In this document: one piece after another, positions 45,835 to 58,303 of the stretch
How the letters are laid out: each line of letters begins with the position of its first letter
How positions within the stretch are numbered: position 1 is the stretch's first letter
Source: Cercospora beticola
Lineage: Eukaryota; Ascomycota; Dothideomycetes; Mycosphaerellales; Mycosphaerellaceae
Assembly: GCF_033473495.1 (NCBI RefSeq)
Contig: NC_088937.1
Span: forward strand, 1,054,001-1,118,000
Direction of reading: 5' to 3'
DNA: 64,000 nt
Program-made: the position numbers and the translations under genes
Notes under the pieces: generated by a model
Database searches by the model: none
Seen by the model: only the letters and a program-made list of their open reading frames with translations
Told to the model about the DNA's origin: nothing

Positions 45835-46430
45835 TGCGTCTGCGGAGAGTACCTCGACGTACTCGCAAATACTCACTGAGCTCGATTTCGTTCTCTGATC
45901 CCAAAGTGTCACTTCTGGTGATTCCTTTGTAGCTTGTCTGCACGGGTTTAACAGACGAATGCAACGGACTTAGCGGGGTTTGGCTGGGTGGCATTCAGCC
46001 TCTTTCTACACATCGAGCACACGCGCTGGAACGCCAGAGCTCTGCTTCCAATGAGTTCCGCTGAGTCCTGGTGTACGGGACCAAATCTTGGTCTGCTTGG
46101 TAATTGCAGTGGGATACCTCGGTGTGCTTGGGTAGAGTGCCTCTACCGCTGCCTCAGGGTTCGCGGAGGCCATTGACTTGTCTGGCTTGCAAAAGACTGT
46201 TCTCAATCAGCTTGATAATTTTAATGGAAGGCATCCGAGTCACGGGGAGAGAATCGGCGAGTACGCATAATACATTGCTGCATGCTGGAGTCCACGAATC
46301 GTCTCCTCTGCATGCCACCTCTATAAGTGTGCCTTCTTCAACCATTTAATTGTATGACAAAATTCCTCACTCATGCTGACTTGCTTGTTGCCCAATTCTG
46401 CAGCCTTTAAGTCGAATTTCACGTTCTCAA
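45835..46430. other. Intergenic, no gene seen
   Basis: 596 bp upstream of the SDR and downstream of YHM2. Short overlapping frames only. Confidence 0.5.
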
Positions 46431-47501
46431 TCAGTGCTTGGCTGTTACTGCCTCACCGGTGGCTTTCTCAACCATCTCCTTCGCAATGTCACCAAGGGCG
46501 ACCATGCACACGGTTTGCCAGATACCGAGACCGATACGTGGCGCAACACCGCGGTACAGACCCTTGAGACCGGAAGTGCCGTAAATGTATCTGAAAGTGT
46601 TGGCGACTGTCATCTTCTTCGGGCGGTTTGGATCTTCCTTCTTTGACTGCATTTCCACACGGATGACCTCGATGGGCTGGTTCCAAGCGCTGAGACCACC
46701 ACCGAGAGCAGATGCAAGAATACGTTCGGGCGCTGAAAGCTTCTGTGAAGTGTCGGTTTTGCCAGTCACGCTGCGGATACCGTTCTCACTAAGCACAGGT
46801 ATGTCAGTTTCTGTCTTGATCATCTCATCCAATCTGCCAGAGCTCGACTTACGCAACTCTGCTGAGACCGAATCGTGAGCCCCAGTTGGTGACTTGTCGA
46901 ACTGCCACAGCATTGACACCCTTGTTGATACCACGAATGCCCTCAGCTCTGTAGATAGCCATGAAGGTCTCCATGGTTCCCGGTGGCTTCACACCGCTGG
47001 CCGCGGCCTTGTGTTTTGTCATCTCCACCGTCTTCATGCAAGTGCAGAAACCCATAGTTGCGTACGCTTGCGCGAGACCGCCCGTCATGCCTCCAGAGAT
47101 ACCAGCCACGAAGTTGCTCGCGCCGAGCGTCTTTGCGTAGTACTCGGCTTCGGAGGCCACGAAGAGGAGCACAGCTCCTTTCGTGGAGGCTTCGATCCAT
47201 GCCCACGGGATCAGACCTTGGTAGACTGTGTGCCATTGTCAGTAGTGAAGATGCGCCTGCCAGCTTATCGTGTGCAACACGTACAGCCGAAGAAACCACC
47301 ACGACCCCAGATCCTCGCGACCGACCCTGCCATGCCGTCCTGTCGGTTGGCGGCCATGGTGGTCTTCATCACCTCCAAAGGCTGCCCGAGCGTTGTCACC
47401 TCGAACAAGTTCAGCCCGGAGCCCAGCAGCAAGTTGCTGAACTTGACCGGCTTCTTTTCGAGCTTCTGCCCGCCTGGCGGTGTCGTGGCGGCTTGAGACA
47501 T
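46431..47501 (-). CDS. YHM2: Mitochondrial citrate/2-oxoglutarate carrier YHM2, three exons
   Basis: Exons 47501-47285, 47225-46853 and 46788-46431 give 315 residues (yeast Yhm2: 314). Introns of 59 and 64 bp start GTACGT and GTAAGT. The sequence follows yeast Yhm2 almost block for block: [134 protein letters not shown], and the C-terminal AKH. Three carrier repeats are present. Yhm2 swaps citrate for 2-oxoglutarate across the inner membrane, feeding cytosolic NADPH. The next gene on the same strand, about 1 kb away, is citrate synthase. Confidence 0.95.
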
Positions 47502-48479
47502 GCTGTTGTGGAAGTGCTCGCTGTTCTGGCCTGACCAAGGCAAGAGTGTGGCTTCTTTGCCTGAGGAGCGTGAAGTGAAGCGGAGGGCGGTGCGGGTGCT
47601 GGTGTCTCTCTCCGGGGAGTGTAGCTTGTGACAGCAGCCTCGTGCCGAGAAGGAGGATGGCTCGATTGGGGGACCGGACTGGGCGTGGAGAGAGGATTCG
47701 CTTCGGCTCTCACAACACTTCAAGACTTTTTGCTCAAACGCGAGACACAAGCATACAAGGAAGACAGTTTGGATGGGAAATGACAGAATCAACAGACACA
47801 GCAATAGCTATCTGACGCGCCAGGTGGCCGTCGTTATCGGCGGAAACATTAATGGCTGAGGGCTGGTGTTCCGTCTCAACAACAGCTGTTCGGGCATCTC
47901 AACCTTCCCCGAGCCCCCATGCACGTCTATTGTCCGGAAACTCTATTTGCGGCTGCGGTTGTGAGGCTGCTGAGGCTGATGCTCCCTGCCTTACCCGCTC
48001 CTCTACAGTCAAAAATGAGCTCATGCGACGCTGCTGATCTCCCCATTGGCTGTCCGCGGATAGTTTGAGCGCTCTGACACTTTTTGTCGGAGTCCCTGGT
48101 CGGCGGCTTGTGCTTCACATGAAGTCAGAGCGAACGCGAGAACGAGCAATGGCACTCGGACAATTTTTGTTTGGTTCTCACACATTGCGCAGCTGTCGTT
48201 ATTTGGTTGTGTATTCATACATAGAAATTTAGCCATCACCAGTCGCTGCTGAACATGTTTCCCCTGATGCATTCGTTAATCTGACAGTGCTTGCGGCCAA
48301 CAGCCCACAGCTCGTAGTACTAACACACGCGATGAACTCCTCCTCCATCGCCTCGATCTATTCACGGATTAGTGACCGGTCGCTCTGGTTTCTCGTCCAC
48401 CTCCATCACCTCCGAGAAGACTGAGCGCGCGCTGAATACGCGCATTCTTGCGAGGTGGGCTAGGTAGTTTATATGCGAT
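47502..48479. other. Intergenic between YHM2 and citrate synthase
   Basis: 978 bp on the upstream side of YHM2 and the 3' side of citrate synthase. No gene supported; the left 300 bp probably include the YHM2 5' UTR. Confidence 0.5.
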
Positions 48480-49974
48480 TCAGAGCTTAGCTCCGACAAG
48501 CTTGGCCCAGTGCTCAGTGCTGAAAGACTTTGGTCGCTCAATTGGTGCACCAACAGCACGGTCGATGATGAGCTGAGGAAGGACACCGATAGCTCTGCTG
48601 ACACCGAAGAGCACGGTGTAGAAGTTCTGCTCGGTCAAGCCGTAGTACTGGAGGAGAACACCGGAGTGGGCATCAACGTTGGGGTATGGGTTCTTGGTCT
48701 TGCCGTGCTCAGTAAGGACACCTGGAGCAATCTTGTAGACTTGCGAGACGAGCTTGAACATTGGGTCGTCTGGCAGGTGCTTGAGCGCAAACTCGCGCTG
48801 AGACACGTAACGTGGGTCAGTCTTGCGCAGCACAGCGTGTCCATATCCTGGAACAACACGGCCAGACTTGAGGGTGTCCCAGAGGTACTTGGAAATGTTC
48901 TCGTCCGAGAGATCGGAGCCAACAGACTTCTTCATCTCCTGCAGCCAGTTGAGCACCTCCTGGTTGGCGAGACCGTGGAGTGGACCAGCGAGACCGTTTA
49001 GGCCAGCAGCGAGCGACAAGTATGGCGATGAGAGGGCAGATCCAACAAGGTGAGTGGTGTGGGCAGACACGTTTCCACCCTCGTGGTCGGAGTGGATGGT
49101 CAAGTAGAGACGCATGAGCTCAACGAAGTCGGCGTTGTCAGCGAAGCCGAGCTGGTTGGCCAAGTTGTATCCGTAGTCCTTGTCCTTCTGCACAGCTGGG
49201 ACCTTGCCGTCCTTGTAGACGTTGCGGTAGATGCGTGCAGCAATGGTTGGGAGCTTCGCGATCAAGTCCATGCTGTCCTCGAAAGTGTGTTGCCAGTACT
49301 CGGTCTTCTTGATTCCCTTGGCGTAAGCCTTCGCGAAAGAGGATTCGTGCTCGAGAGCAGTGACAGCCAGCGAGAACTGAGCCATTGGGTGAAGGTCGGA
49401 TGGGCAGCGGTCGATGAGCTCAGTGACAAACGATGGGACATCGGATCGGGCAGCCCACTCAGCAGACAGGTCGCGGACCTGCTGCTCAGATGGGACCTCG
49501 CCAGTGAGCAGAAGCCAGAAGAGGCCCTCTGGCAAAGGCTCGTTTCCACCAGGAGCCTTTGGAAGAACTTCCTGGCACTCTGGAATTGTCTTTCCACGGA
49601 AGCGGATACCCTCCTCAGAGTCGAGGACGGAACCCTCCCAGACGAGCGACTTGATGCCACGGGCGCCGCCGTAGACCTGGTCAAGTGTCACCTCTCCAAC
49701 AACCTTGTTGCCATAGTCTTTGCGGAGCTTCTTGATCTGCTCGATCTTCTCGGGGAGTTGTGCGGCGAAGGTCTCTTTGAGGGACTGCAAGACGCGATAC
49801 GTTAGCATATGATATATGCGATCACCACAGCGATGGGTATTGCTTAGGTGAACATACTGCGCTCTTGCTTGGTGTCGCGTAAGTTCGCACGGCATTGTAA
49901 GCGGGAGAGCGAGCCCAGCTTGACTGGGTCGCCATTTTGCGGAGCGCCAGACGAGAAACGCTGGTGGAGGCCAT
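48480..49974 (-). CDS. CIT1: Mitochondrial citrate synthase, two exons
   Basis: Exon 1 (49974-49858) encodes 39 residues, a mitochondrial presequence rich in Arg and Ser ([29 protein letters not shown]). A 73-bp intron (GTATGT..GCAG) leads to exon 2 (49784-48480). Total 473 residues, against about 479 in yeast Cit1. The catalytic residues are visible: His in [13 protein letters not shown], His in [17 protein letters not shown], and Asp in [18 protein letters not shown]. It condenses acetyl-CoA with oxaloacetate in the mitochondrial matrix. The product ends AKL, which resembles a peroxisomal PTS1; whether that is used is inference. A longer uninterrupted frame starting at 50228 is an artefact of reading through the intron. 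Confidence 0.96.
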
Positions 49975-51211
49975 CTTGGAGGATGATCTATAGAAAGGGA
50001 GACGGTGTGGATAAGAGCAAACAGCAGACCGGACAATGGATGAGGAGGCTGAAAGGCCGTCGGACTAAAAAAGCTGATGCTTCGGAAGTCCGCTGGGCTT
50101 GGTAGATGGGCCGATCCCACACTTCTACGGACTGCATCGGAAGGGAACAGCCTCAACATTTTGATCACTTTACATAGTAGTCTACCGTGGTTGCACGCAT
50201 AGCTGGGAAGGCCATTATACGCATGCAATTACCTGGATACATCGTGTATTCTTAAAAGTGATCGGACTGCTGAGACCAAAGTTTGTTTCCCTCACTCTAC
50301 GCGAAAGGTGCTCGCAGATATCCTTCGCTCATGCATAGTCTTGCGCGCAGATAATCTGACGGACAAAGCTGCCATTCACCGCGTCCGATGGTGTTGCACG
50401 TGGAACAATTTGCATTTGAAGGCTGACGCTCCCAAATCAGCGTTTCTTGCCCGATCATGCTGTCGCCTTCTTGCTTGCATGTGTGTTTGACAATGTTTCG
50501 CATCTGAGTTTTCGGAGCGAGCCGATCCCGTGAATTTCCTGCCATGTCCTTCATAACCTCCGCCTTCCTCGCACAGAACCGTTTCCTCCTCGTCTTCGCA
50601 ACAGTCGGCAACAACACCCGGATTCACTCATCAGTGCGTGCACCGTGAAAACCGCGGGACGCTTCACTTCACGTGCCGATTCGCCGCTCCCTTCCCGGCA
50701 ATTTCTTGTGCGAAACTTCCGTGCGCGTTGCAGAACATCCAGCGACTTCCATTCTCTGCTCTCTGCATCAACACAATCTAGGTCATTCGCCTCGAGCTCG
50801 CAACGATTGCGCTCGCACAAGCGCCTCACATCTACGCCCTTCCGCCGGACACCCTGTTTTCATAGGAACAAAGACGACATCTTATCACTGCATAATCCGA
50901 TCAGGATATACAATAGCTGCGAACAGGATCATAACACCAAGCAAAAGGCGTAGGCGCATCTCTCATCCACCGTGGGCGAGTAAGGAGAAGTCGGTGTAGA
51001 CACAGGGCCTTCGCGACCGCAACATAACCCGACCACGTGCTGAACTTGGCATCACGTCTGTGACGGATAATCGAAGCGCAGTAGCTCGTGCAGAACTATC
51101 TTGCTGACCGCCATCGACATCAATAGCCTGTAGGCTGGGTGAGGAAGCTGTAGAGCGTAGCTCGTGTCAGATCGTCCGCCAAAGAGCGTAGACTAGGCCG
51201 CCAATCACACC
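49975..51211. other. 1.24-kb divergent promoter region
   Basis: Between the starts of citrate synthase and the SEB1-like gene. Overlapping frames of up to 108 codons have no domains. No TATA box stood out. Confidence 0.45.
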
Positions 51212-53687
51212 ATGGCGCAGTCGACTGTAAATGATCTTGACAACCTCCTTGCGTCTTTGAACCAGCTGAAGGCACCTGGAGCAAGCAAAAACAAGATCCA
51301 GACAATCACAGCACTCAGCGTCAGCAACATCCAGGTAAGCAGCCATTAGCGCTCATCAACTCGAACAAGTCGGCCATCAAAAATTCCATCCGGCCCATTT
51401 GCAATCAGAAAACAGCTGACATCGTGAACAGTCGGAGTCTTCCATTGTGCAGTCATTTTATCGCGCGTTGAAAAAAGCACCACCCACTCATAAGCTTGGT
51501 GCCCTCTATGTCATTGATAGCGTCGTCCGACAATGGATCGAGAAAGCCAAAGCCGCTGGACAGGAACTGCAGTTTGAGGGTCGCGGAGAGCCAGGCACCT
51601 ATCCTGCAGCCGTGAAGCGCGTGACGGAGCTGATGCCAGCACTGTTCGACGATATCACAAAGGATTTGCCCGTGGATCAGAAGCCAAAGCTTGAGAATAT
51701 GGTCGCCATTTGGGAACGTGGCAACACCTTTCCCATCAAGCTGTTGCAAGACTTCAAGTCTAAGCTTAGCAGTGACTCCAGTCGCGAGGAAGCCGGACGT
51801 AATGCTATTGCAACACACTCGGCTGCTACTCAACAGTCGTCAGGTGAGAAATTCATGGCTCCACGTCCTACTAGACCGTGCCTCACGCCCGTTGGATATC
51901 CTCCGCAACACTTGTTCGATCGAGGACTTATGCCAGGAAGAAATCGATCAGGCCCAGCCAATGGTGCACCACCATCATCCGTGCCATCTACTGCAGATCC
52001 TCGTCGGCAGCCACAACCGCCCGCTCCGCCGGCTCCTGCGCAGCAAACGCCTCAGGCAGATATCAATGACATCCTGGCCGCGTTGTCCAAAGCTGCAGCT
52101 GCAGCACCTGCAGCACCACCTCCGCCGCAACAACAGCAGCAGAATCAGCACCAGCACCAGCAGCAGCCACCGCAAATGCAACCGCAGTCGCAGCAACAAG
52201 CGTACAACGCGCCCGCACCACCACCTCCGACTGCACAAATCCCGCCGAACATCGCCGCTCTCCTTGGCCAGCAGGGATTGCCGCCACCTCAGGCATTCCA
52301 GCAGCAGATGCCCCAGTTCCCTCCCTATGGATTTTCTGCACCGCCATCTGCACCTCCCATGGGCACCCCAGTGTACGCGCCACCTCCGCCACAACACTTC
52401 CAGGCCTACCCACAGCAATATCCACCGCAGCCTCCATCTGTTCCACAATCGTACTCTATTGCGCCCCCTCCTCAACAAGCACCTCCGCCGGCCGATCCAC
52501 TGGCGCCACTTCGCGGACTGCTGCCAGAGAATATATTGAATGACCGTGAAAAGCTTGTTCCTGCGCTCCAGCTGTTGCAGGATCTGCAGAAAGAAGGAAT
52601 TCCTCCCGAGAAATGGGGTCCGGTTCTTGAAGCCTTCGAGCAGCAATATGCGCCAGCAGTTCCCTCTTACGGTGCACAAGGCGACTATGGTAATGCTAGA
52701 GGCCGTAGTCGGAGTCCAGAGCGAGGCCGTGGCGGCAGAGGCAGCCCGGTTTACGGTACATACGATGCAAATGCCGCAAAGCAGAACGACGGCGGGCGCA
52801 ATGGAGGGGGCCGTGGGCGGTACAGACAACGATCTCCCATCCGCAACAGCCCGGGAACCGCAAATGGACGACCAATGCAGCCCAAGAACATCCAATACGA
52901 CCCATCCTTGCCGCCAGACAACATCAAGGTGCTATCACGTACCTTGTTCGTTGGGGGTGCAAATGGTACTCAACAAGAGATTCAGGAAGTTTTTGAGCGT
53001 TTCGGCCGCGTGCAAACATGCATTGCCAACCGCGACAAGCGCCACGCCTTTGTCAAGATGACCACACGTGCATATGCATTGGTCGCCAAGCAAGGTATGG
53101 AAGACTTGCAGAATCGAAATGATCGGGAAGTCATGAATGTTGCGCGTCAGACCAAGTGGGGTGTTGGTTTTGGTCCACGCGAATGCTGTGACTACCAGCG
53201 TGGCGAGAGCATCATTCCAATCCACAAGTTGACTGATGCCGACCACAAGTGGCTACTTACTGCCGAGTATGGTGGCACAGGAGGCAAGCCGTTGGAGGGA
53301 GGAATGGTGCTGGAAGAGCCTGATATCGAGATTGGTGCTGGAGTCAGCAGCAAGGTAAGCAGTGCTTCAATGTCTAACTCTGTCGAGATCCTACTGACAC
53401 ATATACAGGCTATGAGCAAGCGCGTTGGGCCTGACCACAACCCGCAGCCTAAGCATCACAAGGAAGGCGGTCACGGCCGTGGGCGCCACGGCAGAAAACA
53501 CCATCAACACAACGATCGAGACAACCAATATGGAGGAGGATACAGTGGCGTATCTGGCGGACCGCCAGCCATCGACTACGGTGCCATTGCTAGGCCGGAA
53601 CCAGTCGCCGTGGCCACGCCACCAGCAGTCCCAGGATTCGGATTCAGCTTTGCACCGCAGGCCAACAATCAGAACCCTTACCGCTAA
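51212..53687 (+). CDS. SEB1: SEB1/NRD1-like RNA-binding protein (CID plus RRM), three exons
   Basis: Exons 51212-51334, 51432-53354 and 53409-53687 give 774 residues. Introns start GTAAGC and end ACAG. Residues 1-145 form a CTD-interacting domain (DLDNLLASLNQLKAPGASK, SFYRALKKAPPTHKLGALYV, DSVVRQW, FDDITKDLP) that binds the RNA polymerase II tail. A long Pro/Gln-rich linker follows, then an RS/RG segment (RGRSRSPERGRGGRG), and an RRM near residues 540-615 (RTLFVGGANGTQQEIQEVF, DKRHAFVKMTTRAYA). A conserved block after the RRM (WGVGFGPRECCDY) is typical of Seb1/Nrd1. These proteins act in termination, poly(A) site choice and heterochromatin. A yeast-type Nrd1 function is less certain than the architecture. 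Confidence 0.92.
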
Positions 53688-55138
53688 AGAGATTGTTCAT
53701 TGAGGTGATCTGCATATCGACGCTGAGAGATCTCTGAAGTTGTATCAAAATGGTCCAGCACCGCTGGGCAGAAAGTTTTTGTTTTGAGCGATGAGGAAGG
53801 AGGCATAATCATATGACATGATTCTACGCGTGTAACAGTACGTGTAAGCATAGCGTGGGAGATGGGTTGCATTAGTTCTGGCATCCGTCTGCTTCTAACT
53901 GTATCTACTTGTTGCATCAGTCAACCTGATGAAATGTCGAGTCTTTCCAACCATGATTTTGTCCAAGAGTCATTATTTTGTCAACTCAGCGTTTCCCCAG
54001 GGCGTGCTCTGGACGTGTCCCGGTCGGCCCAACTTCGCCCCTGGTAGTTTGAAGTTCTTCTGTCTTTGTGAAGCAAATCTTATATGCAATGAGCTTTTCG
54101 AATCGTCTACGTGGCATAAATTTCGTACTCGTCAAATCGTTGCGACTCAGCGGCCAAAAAAGCGATCCACGAACAAGTATCGTCGTCGTGTTCGTGTGCC
54201 ATTTTTTGTCCTTTTCGCTCTTGCTCGTACTATACAACTTGTAGCGATCGAGAAGCCGACGATAGCCCTCACATACTCTCGTCAAGGCACCAGATTATTC
54301 GACTGAAAGGAAAGATGCCAGCAGAAAGTCCCTTAGCAAGAGAGAACCGGAGTAGATGATGATGACTTAAATGTCAATAAGAACTTGTGATATTGTGGTC
54401 ATATCTGCCTATTGTTTCTTCAGTCCAAGCAAGACTATCATGATGCATGTGACATTTCCCAACAGCTTCTTCACTTCAGGAAAGAGCGCTATGGGGCTGC
54501 AGACGCCTGTTGACCTTTTCGACCTGGGGCAGACGTTGTTGTTGGCAATGAAATTGGAATATCGTTCTTTTTGCCGTAGCTTGGAGAGCTCGTGCAACTA
54601 GGGAAATCTAGTGCAACATTTAGATGCTTCATTGGTGCGTGTCCAATCCATAGATCAGGAGATACTCATGCTGCGTTGCTCGGTCGACTGCTGCCATTGG
54701 GATGTCTGTGGCCGCAGCCACAATGCAATGGCTTCCTTTAATTGCCTCTGATTTTGCAGATAGCTCGTCAGTGGTTCAAAAGTACATAACAGCGGTTACC
54801 AGCGGTTGCAGCGTGACGTGACGTGGCGCTGTGGTCATATGGCCCTGCATGCTGACACGGCCTTCTTCATCCTCATGTCACGAACAACCACTGATCTTGC
54901 GGGGATTGATACTGGCATCTCTCTGTTGTCGTTTCGCACGGCTGTCGATTATGGGCTCTATAGCTCTCTAAATCTAGTGCTTCGGTTTCCTTATCCATAA
55001 AATCTGCCTGTCCAGGCGAAAGCAGCCCACCCCGTTTCAACGCCGCGCTAAATGCGCACCAGATCTGTCATGTGCCGCGGAAGCGAACGACTGCAAGTAT
55101 ACTGAGGAAAAAACTGCAAAGGCCACACGAGCCAATTT
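53688..55138. other. 1.45-kb gap between convergent genes
   Basis: Between the ends of the SEB1-like and desaturase genes. A 125-codon plus-strand frame (53929-54306) and others lack domains. Composition is ordinary; I see no RNA gene or repeat. Confidence 0.45.
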
Positions 55139-56659
55139 TTACTCGCTCTCGTCGCCAACAACCATTGTTGCCTTCTTGGAGCCTGGCGCAGCAAGCTTCG
55201 CAGGTGGCAGACCAAGACCATTGCGGTTGCGGAAAAAGAAGACCTTCGAGTTCTCTCCGGTCGCACCCTCGTTGGGCTCCACCCATTGGCACCAACGGGC
55301 GCTGTTCCACATTGACTTGATGAAGCCAACGGATCCACCTTCAGTGTTCGCTCGGTAGTGGCGGCCCATGATGGGCTTGATCGCTTCGGTCGCTTCGTCG
55401 GCGTGGTAGAATGGAATGGTCGAGACGTAGTGGTGGAGGACGTGGGTTTCGACGATGCCGTGCATCAAGGTGCGACCGATGAAACCGAATTCGCGATCGA
55501 TGGTTGCGGCAGCGCCACGAGTGAAGTTCCAGGCATCACCGGTGTAGTGAGGCAAAGAAGGATCGGTATGCTGGAGGAAAGTGATAGCAACTACAATGGG
55601 TTGTTAGCGGTGTCATGACGAGGACCGGCGACACAACTTACCAAGCCAGTGGTTGACCCAGAGGTATGGAATGATGTACCAAACCAAGAGGTTCTGGAAG
55701 CCGTAGGTGCGGCCGACAAGAGCAAGGACAGAGACAGTGATGGCGAGACCGAGATCAGAGAGAAGAATCAGGTATTCATCCTTCTTCTCGTACAACGGGC
55801 TGCTTGGCAGGAAGTGGTTGACGCTGCCGTTGCCATTCTTCTTGCCGATACCCTTGCCCTCTGGCTGCTTCTCGTGGTTGTTGTGGCCAGTGACATTTCG
55901 GAAGAGGTACATTGGCCAGCCAACGAGTTGTTGGCCGATGAGCATGGATGCGGTGTAGATTGGGGTCTCCTCGAGCAGCTCGTGCATCTCGTGAAGGACG
56001 TAGCCCATGCGGGTGGCGTGCTCCTCACGAGTACGGGGCACGAAGACCATGTCGCGCTCCATGTTGCCGGTGGCCTTGTGGTGCTTGCCGTGGCTGATCT
56101 TCCAGCTGAAGTATGGCACCAAAAGGGCGGAATGACAGAACCAACCGACAGTGTCGTTGAGCACCTTGCTTGGCGAGAAGGACTGGTGGCCACATTCGTG
56201 GGCCAACACCCAGAGACCGGTGCCGAAGCAACCCTGAGCGAAGGTATAGAAGGCCCATAGGGCGGCTCGGAGAGGATACGAAGGCACGTACTCGGGCGTG
56301 CAGTATGTGTTGAAGAGGTAGAAGGTGCTTGCAAGGAGAGCGATGTCCCGAGCGACGTAGCTCAATCCTCGGAGACCCGACCTCTCGTAGCAGTGCTTTG
56401 GAATAGCATTGCGGATGTCGTTGATGGTGTAATCTGGCAGCTGAAATTCGTTGCCGTATGTGTCCACAAGCTTTCCCGAAGCAGGCTTTTGCTGGAACTC
56501 CTCCACTGAGCCCAGGGATGAGAGGGATGTCGACGAGGCAGACGCAGTGGGCGAGTCGTCTGGTGTGCCGGCAGTCGAGCTGGCCACGGTCGAGGGCATC
56601 GACTCAGCGGTGGTGGTGCGTCTCATGGCCGCCTTTTGCGACAAGGCTGTGGTGCTCAT
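55139..56659 (-). CDS. FAD2: Delta-12 fatty acid (oleate) desaturase, two exons
   Basis: Exons 56659-55642 and 55590-55139, with a 51-bp intron starting GTAAGT, give 489 residues. The three histidine boxes of membrane desaturases are complete: HECGH (about residue 155), HGKHH (about 190) and HVLHH (about 388). Hydrophobic pairs lie between them, for example near 210 and 310-335. The N-terminal 70 residues are Ser/Thr-rich, then the family block FQLPDYTINDIRNAIPKHCY begins. Fungal members convert oleate to linoleate in the ER using cytochrome b5. A delta-15 or bifunctional activity cannot be excluded from sequence. The upstream frame to 56968 is probably 5' UTR. Confidence 0.93.
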
Positions 56660-58303
56660 CGTGTCGACGAGCTGGTGTGTGTGTGTGATCGTTTGTATTC
56701 GTCGGTGGCGAGGAGGGCAGAGAGTGATTTTGCTGCTCACTCTGAAGTGAGAGGTGGCCCGAATGTAGCGGTGGAGCGAGGGGGTGTATATCAATGGTTG
56801 AGGGAGCTCAACCAAAGCAACGCGTTGCTTGGTACCAATGGATGGTGAAGGCTGCTGGGTGGTGAAGGAGGGGAACAAACTGTGGACGACACAGTGCAGC
56901 TGGAGGAAGTAGGAACGAGCGACGAGCAGCGCAGCGGCGTGTTTTGTGCGTTTGCCAGGCTGAGGCAAAGGCTAAATTTGCTAGAGGGTAGAGAATTGAA
57001 GAATTCGAGATCCAGGGTCTGCTCAATGGCCCTCGCCCTCGCCCCAAGACCCGCTGTTTCCCTCTCTCACTCACCACCTCCTTCGCCCATTCTGCAGCGA
57101 CAAGTGAAGCAATTTCACACGCTGGTCAGCGCGATATCGACTGCCTACACACCATCACCATCATCGCAAAGAACGCCTTCGAAGCTGCCTTCAGCGTCCA
57201 GTTCCAGCTGCAGACGCCCATTTCGAGATCGTCCGCTTGGCCATGCACCTACGGTCCCCAACATCGCTTATCCACAATGCGAAGAAGGGCCGAGGGTGAC
57301 CAGCAGAAGTAGTGGCCCGCACAGCACCTCTCTCGCTCGCCAGCCCGCCCAGCGGGACGACAGGCAGTCCAAGCCATCCTGCTGTTCGATGCATTCCGAG
57401 CAGATCAGCTTGTGAAAGTGCCCACAAGCTCGCACCGAGAGGGCAGAGACCGCGTGGGATCTGAGGTGAGCGAAGGGCACGCCTCGGCACAGTACCTTGG
57501 AACGCAGGCACATGTACGACGCTGGTGGTCCATGAAACTGAGCGGCTCTGCTGGACGGACCTGCCGCGACTTCTGGCTCGCTCTCTGCTCACCGTATCAG
57601 ACGATCTGCGTTTTCACCCGATACCACAAGTCTTTTCGCCTTCTCCCCGACCTACTACTGTGCTGGACTGCGAGCCAAGCACCAATCCAGCAGCGCCAAA
57701 CTGTCAGTTGCAGGACGCCATCCAGACGTGATGGCCACACTGCAGCCACACGAACACGTCCAGAACTCACAATCCAACCACGAGCCAGACGCGCACTAGA
57801 AATGCCGCTCGTCCTGTGCCTGGCCTGGCGGTCGTCGTTCTCGCTCCCGTGCCAGATCCACCCCGCAATTGGCCAATGCACAAGCTTCAGCGACAAGGCA
57901 AGCTCGACCACTTCTCGCTGCCACGTGAACGAGTTACAGCTATTCTGTGTACTGGAAACATTTCACATGCAATTCGCCATAGCTGCGCTGCGCAGACGCC
58001 CCGATTATATGACAACATGACAACATGTGCGCGTTCAACGACCTGCAGCTGTCCCAATAACATGTGCACTGGTCTATGAGGCTTGGAAATTGGTTGTCAC
58101 TGGCAATATCGCCGGTTGTCAAAATATCTGTTTGAGAAGTCGGATTACATTGCCTCAAAATCCTTCTGTTCAGAGCCACTTTTTCGACGCCTAGCACGAC
58201 GGATCGAGTTGAATCGCGCGGAGGCAAGCCCCTCTCCCTCCTGCTGCACAATCATTATTGGAGCATCGCTGCACGACGCTGCCACGCTGCGTTAGCGTGG
58301 CCA
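56660..58303. other. 1.64-kb region, no firm gene
   Basis: Upstream of the desaturase. Frames on both strands (for example 57412-58020 plus, 57191-57592 minus) have no recognisable domain. One small Cys-rich frame is listed separately at low confidence. Confidence 0.45.
57268..57513 (-). CDS. Doubtful small Cys-rich ORF
   Basis: An 81-codon frame from an ATG at 57513 with ACGHFHKLICSECIEQQDG in the middle, a spacing (CGH..CxxC) that could bind zinc, as in some small fungal Cys-rich proteins. Competing frames overlap it and no intron model could be confirmed. Probably not a gene. Confidence 0.2.
   Translation of the reverse strand: MCLRSKVLCRGVPFAHLRSHAVSALSVRACGHFHKLICSECIEQQDGLDCLSSRWAGWRAREVLCGPLLLLVTLGPSSHCG

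Noticed and set aside
49785..50228. Longer N-terminus of citrate synthase in one frame
   Set aside because: It reads through an intron; the spliced model gives a normal mitochondrial presequence and expected length.
51975..52895. 306-codon minus-strand ORF
   Set aside because: Shadow of the Pro/Gln-rich linker of the SEB1-like gene.
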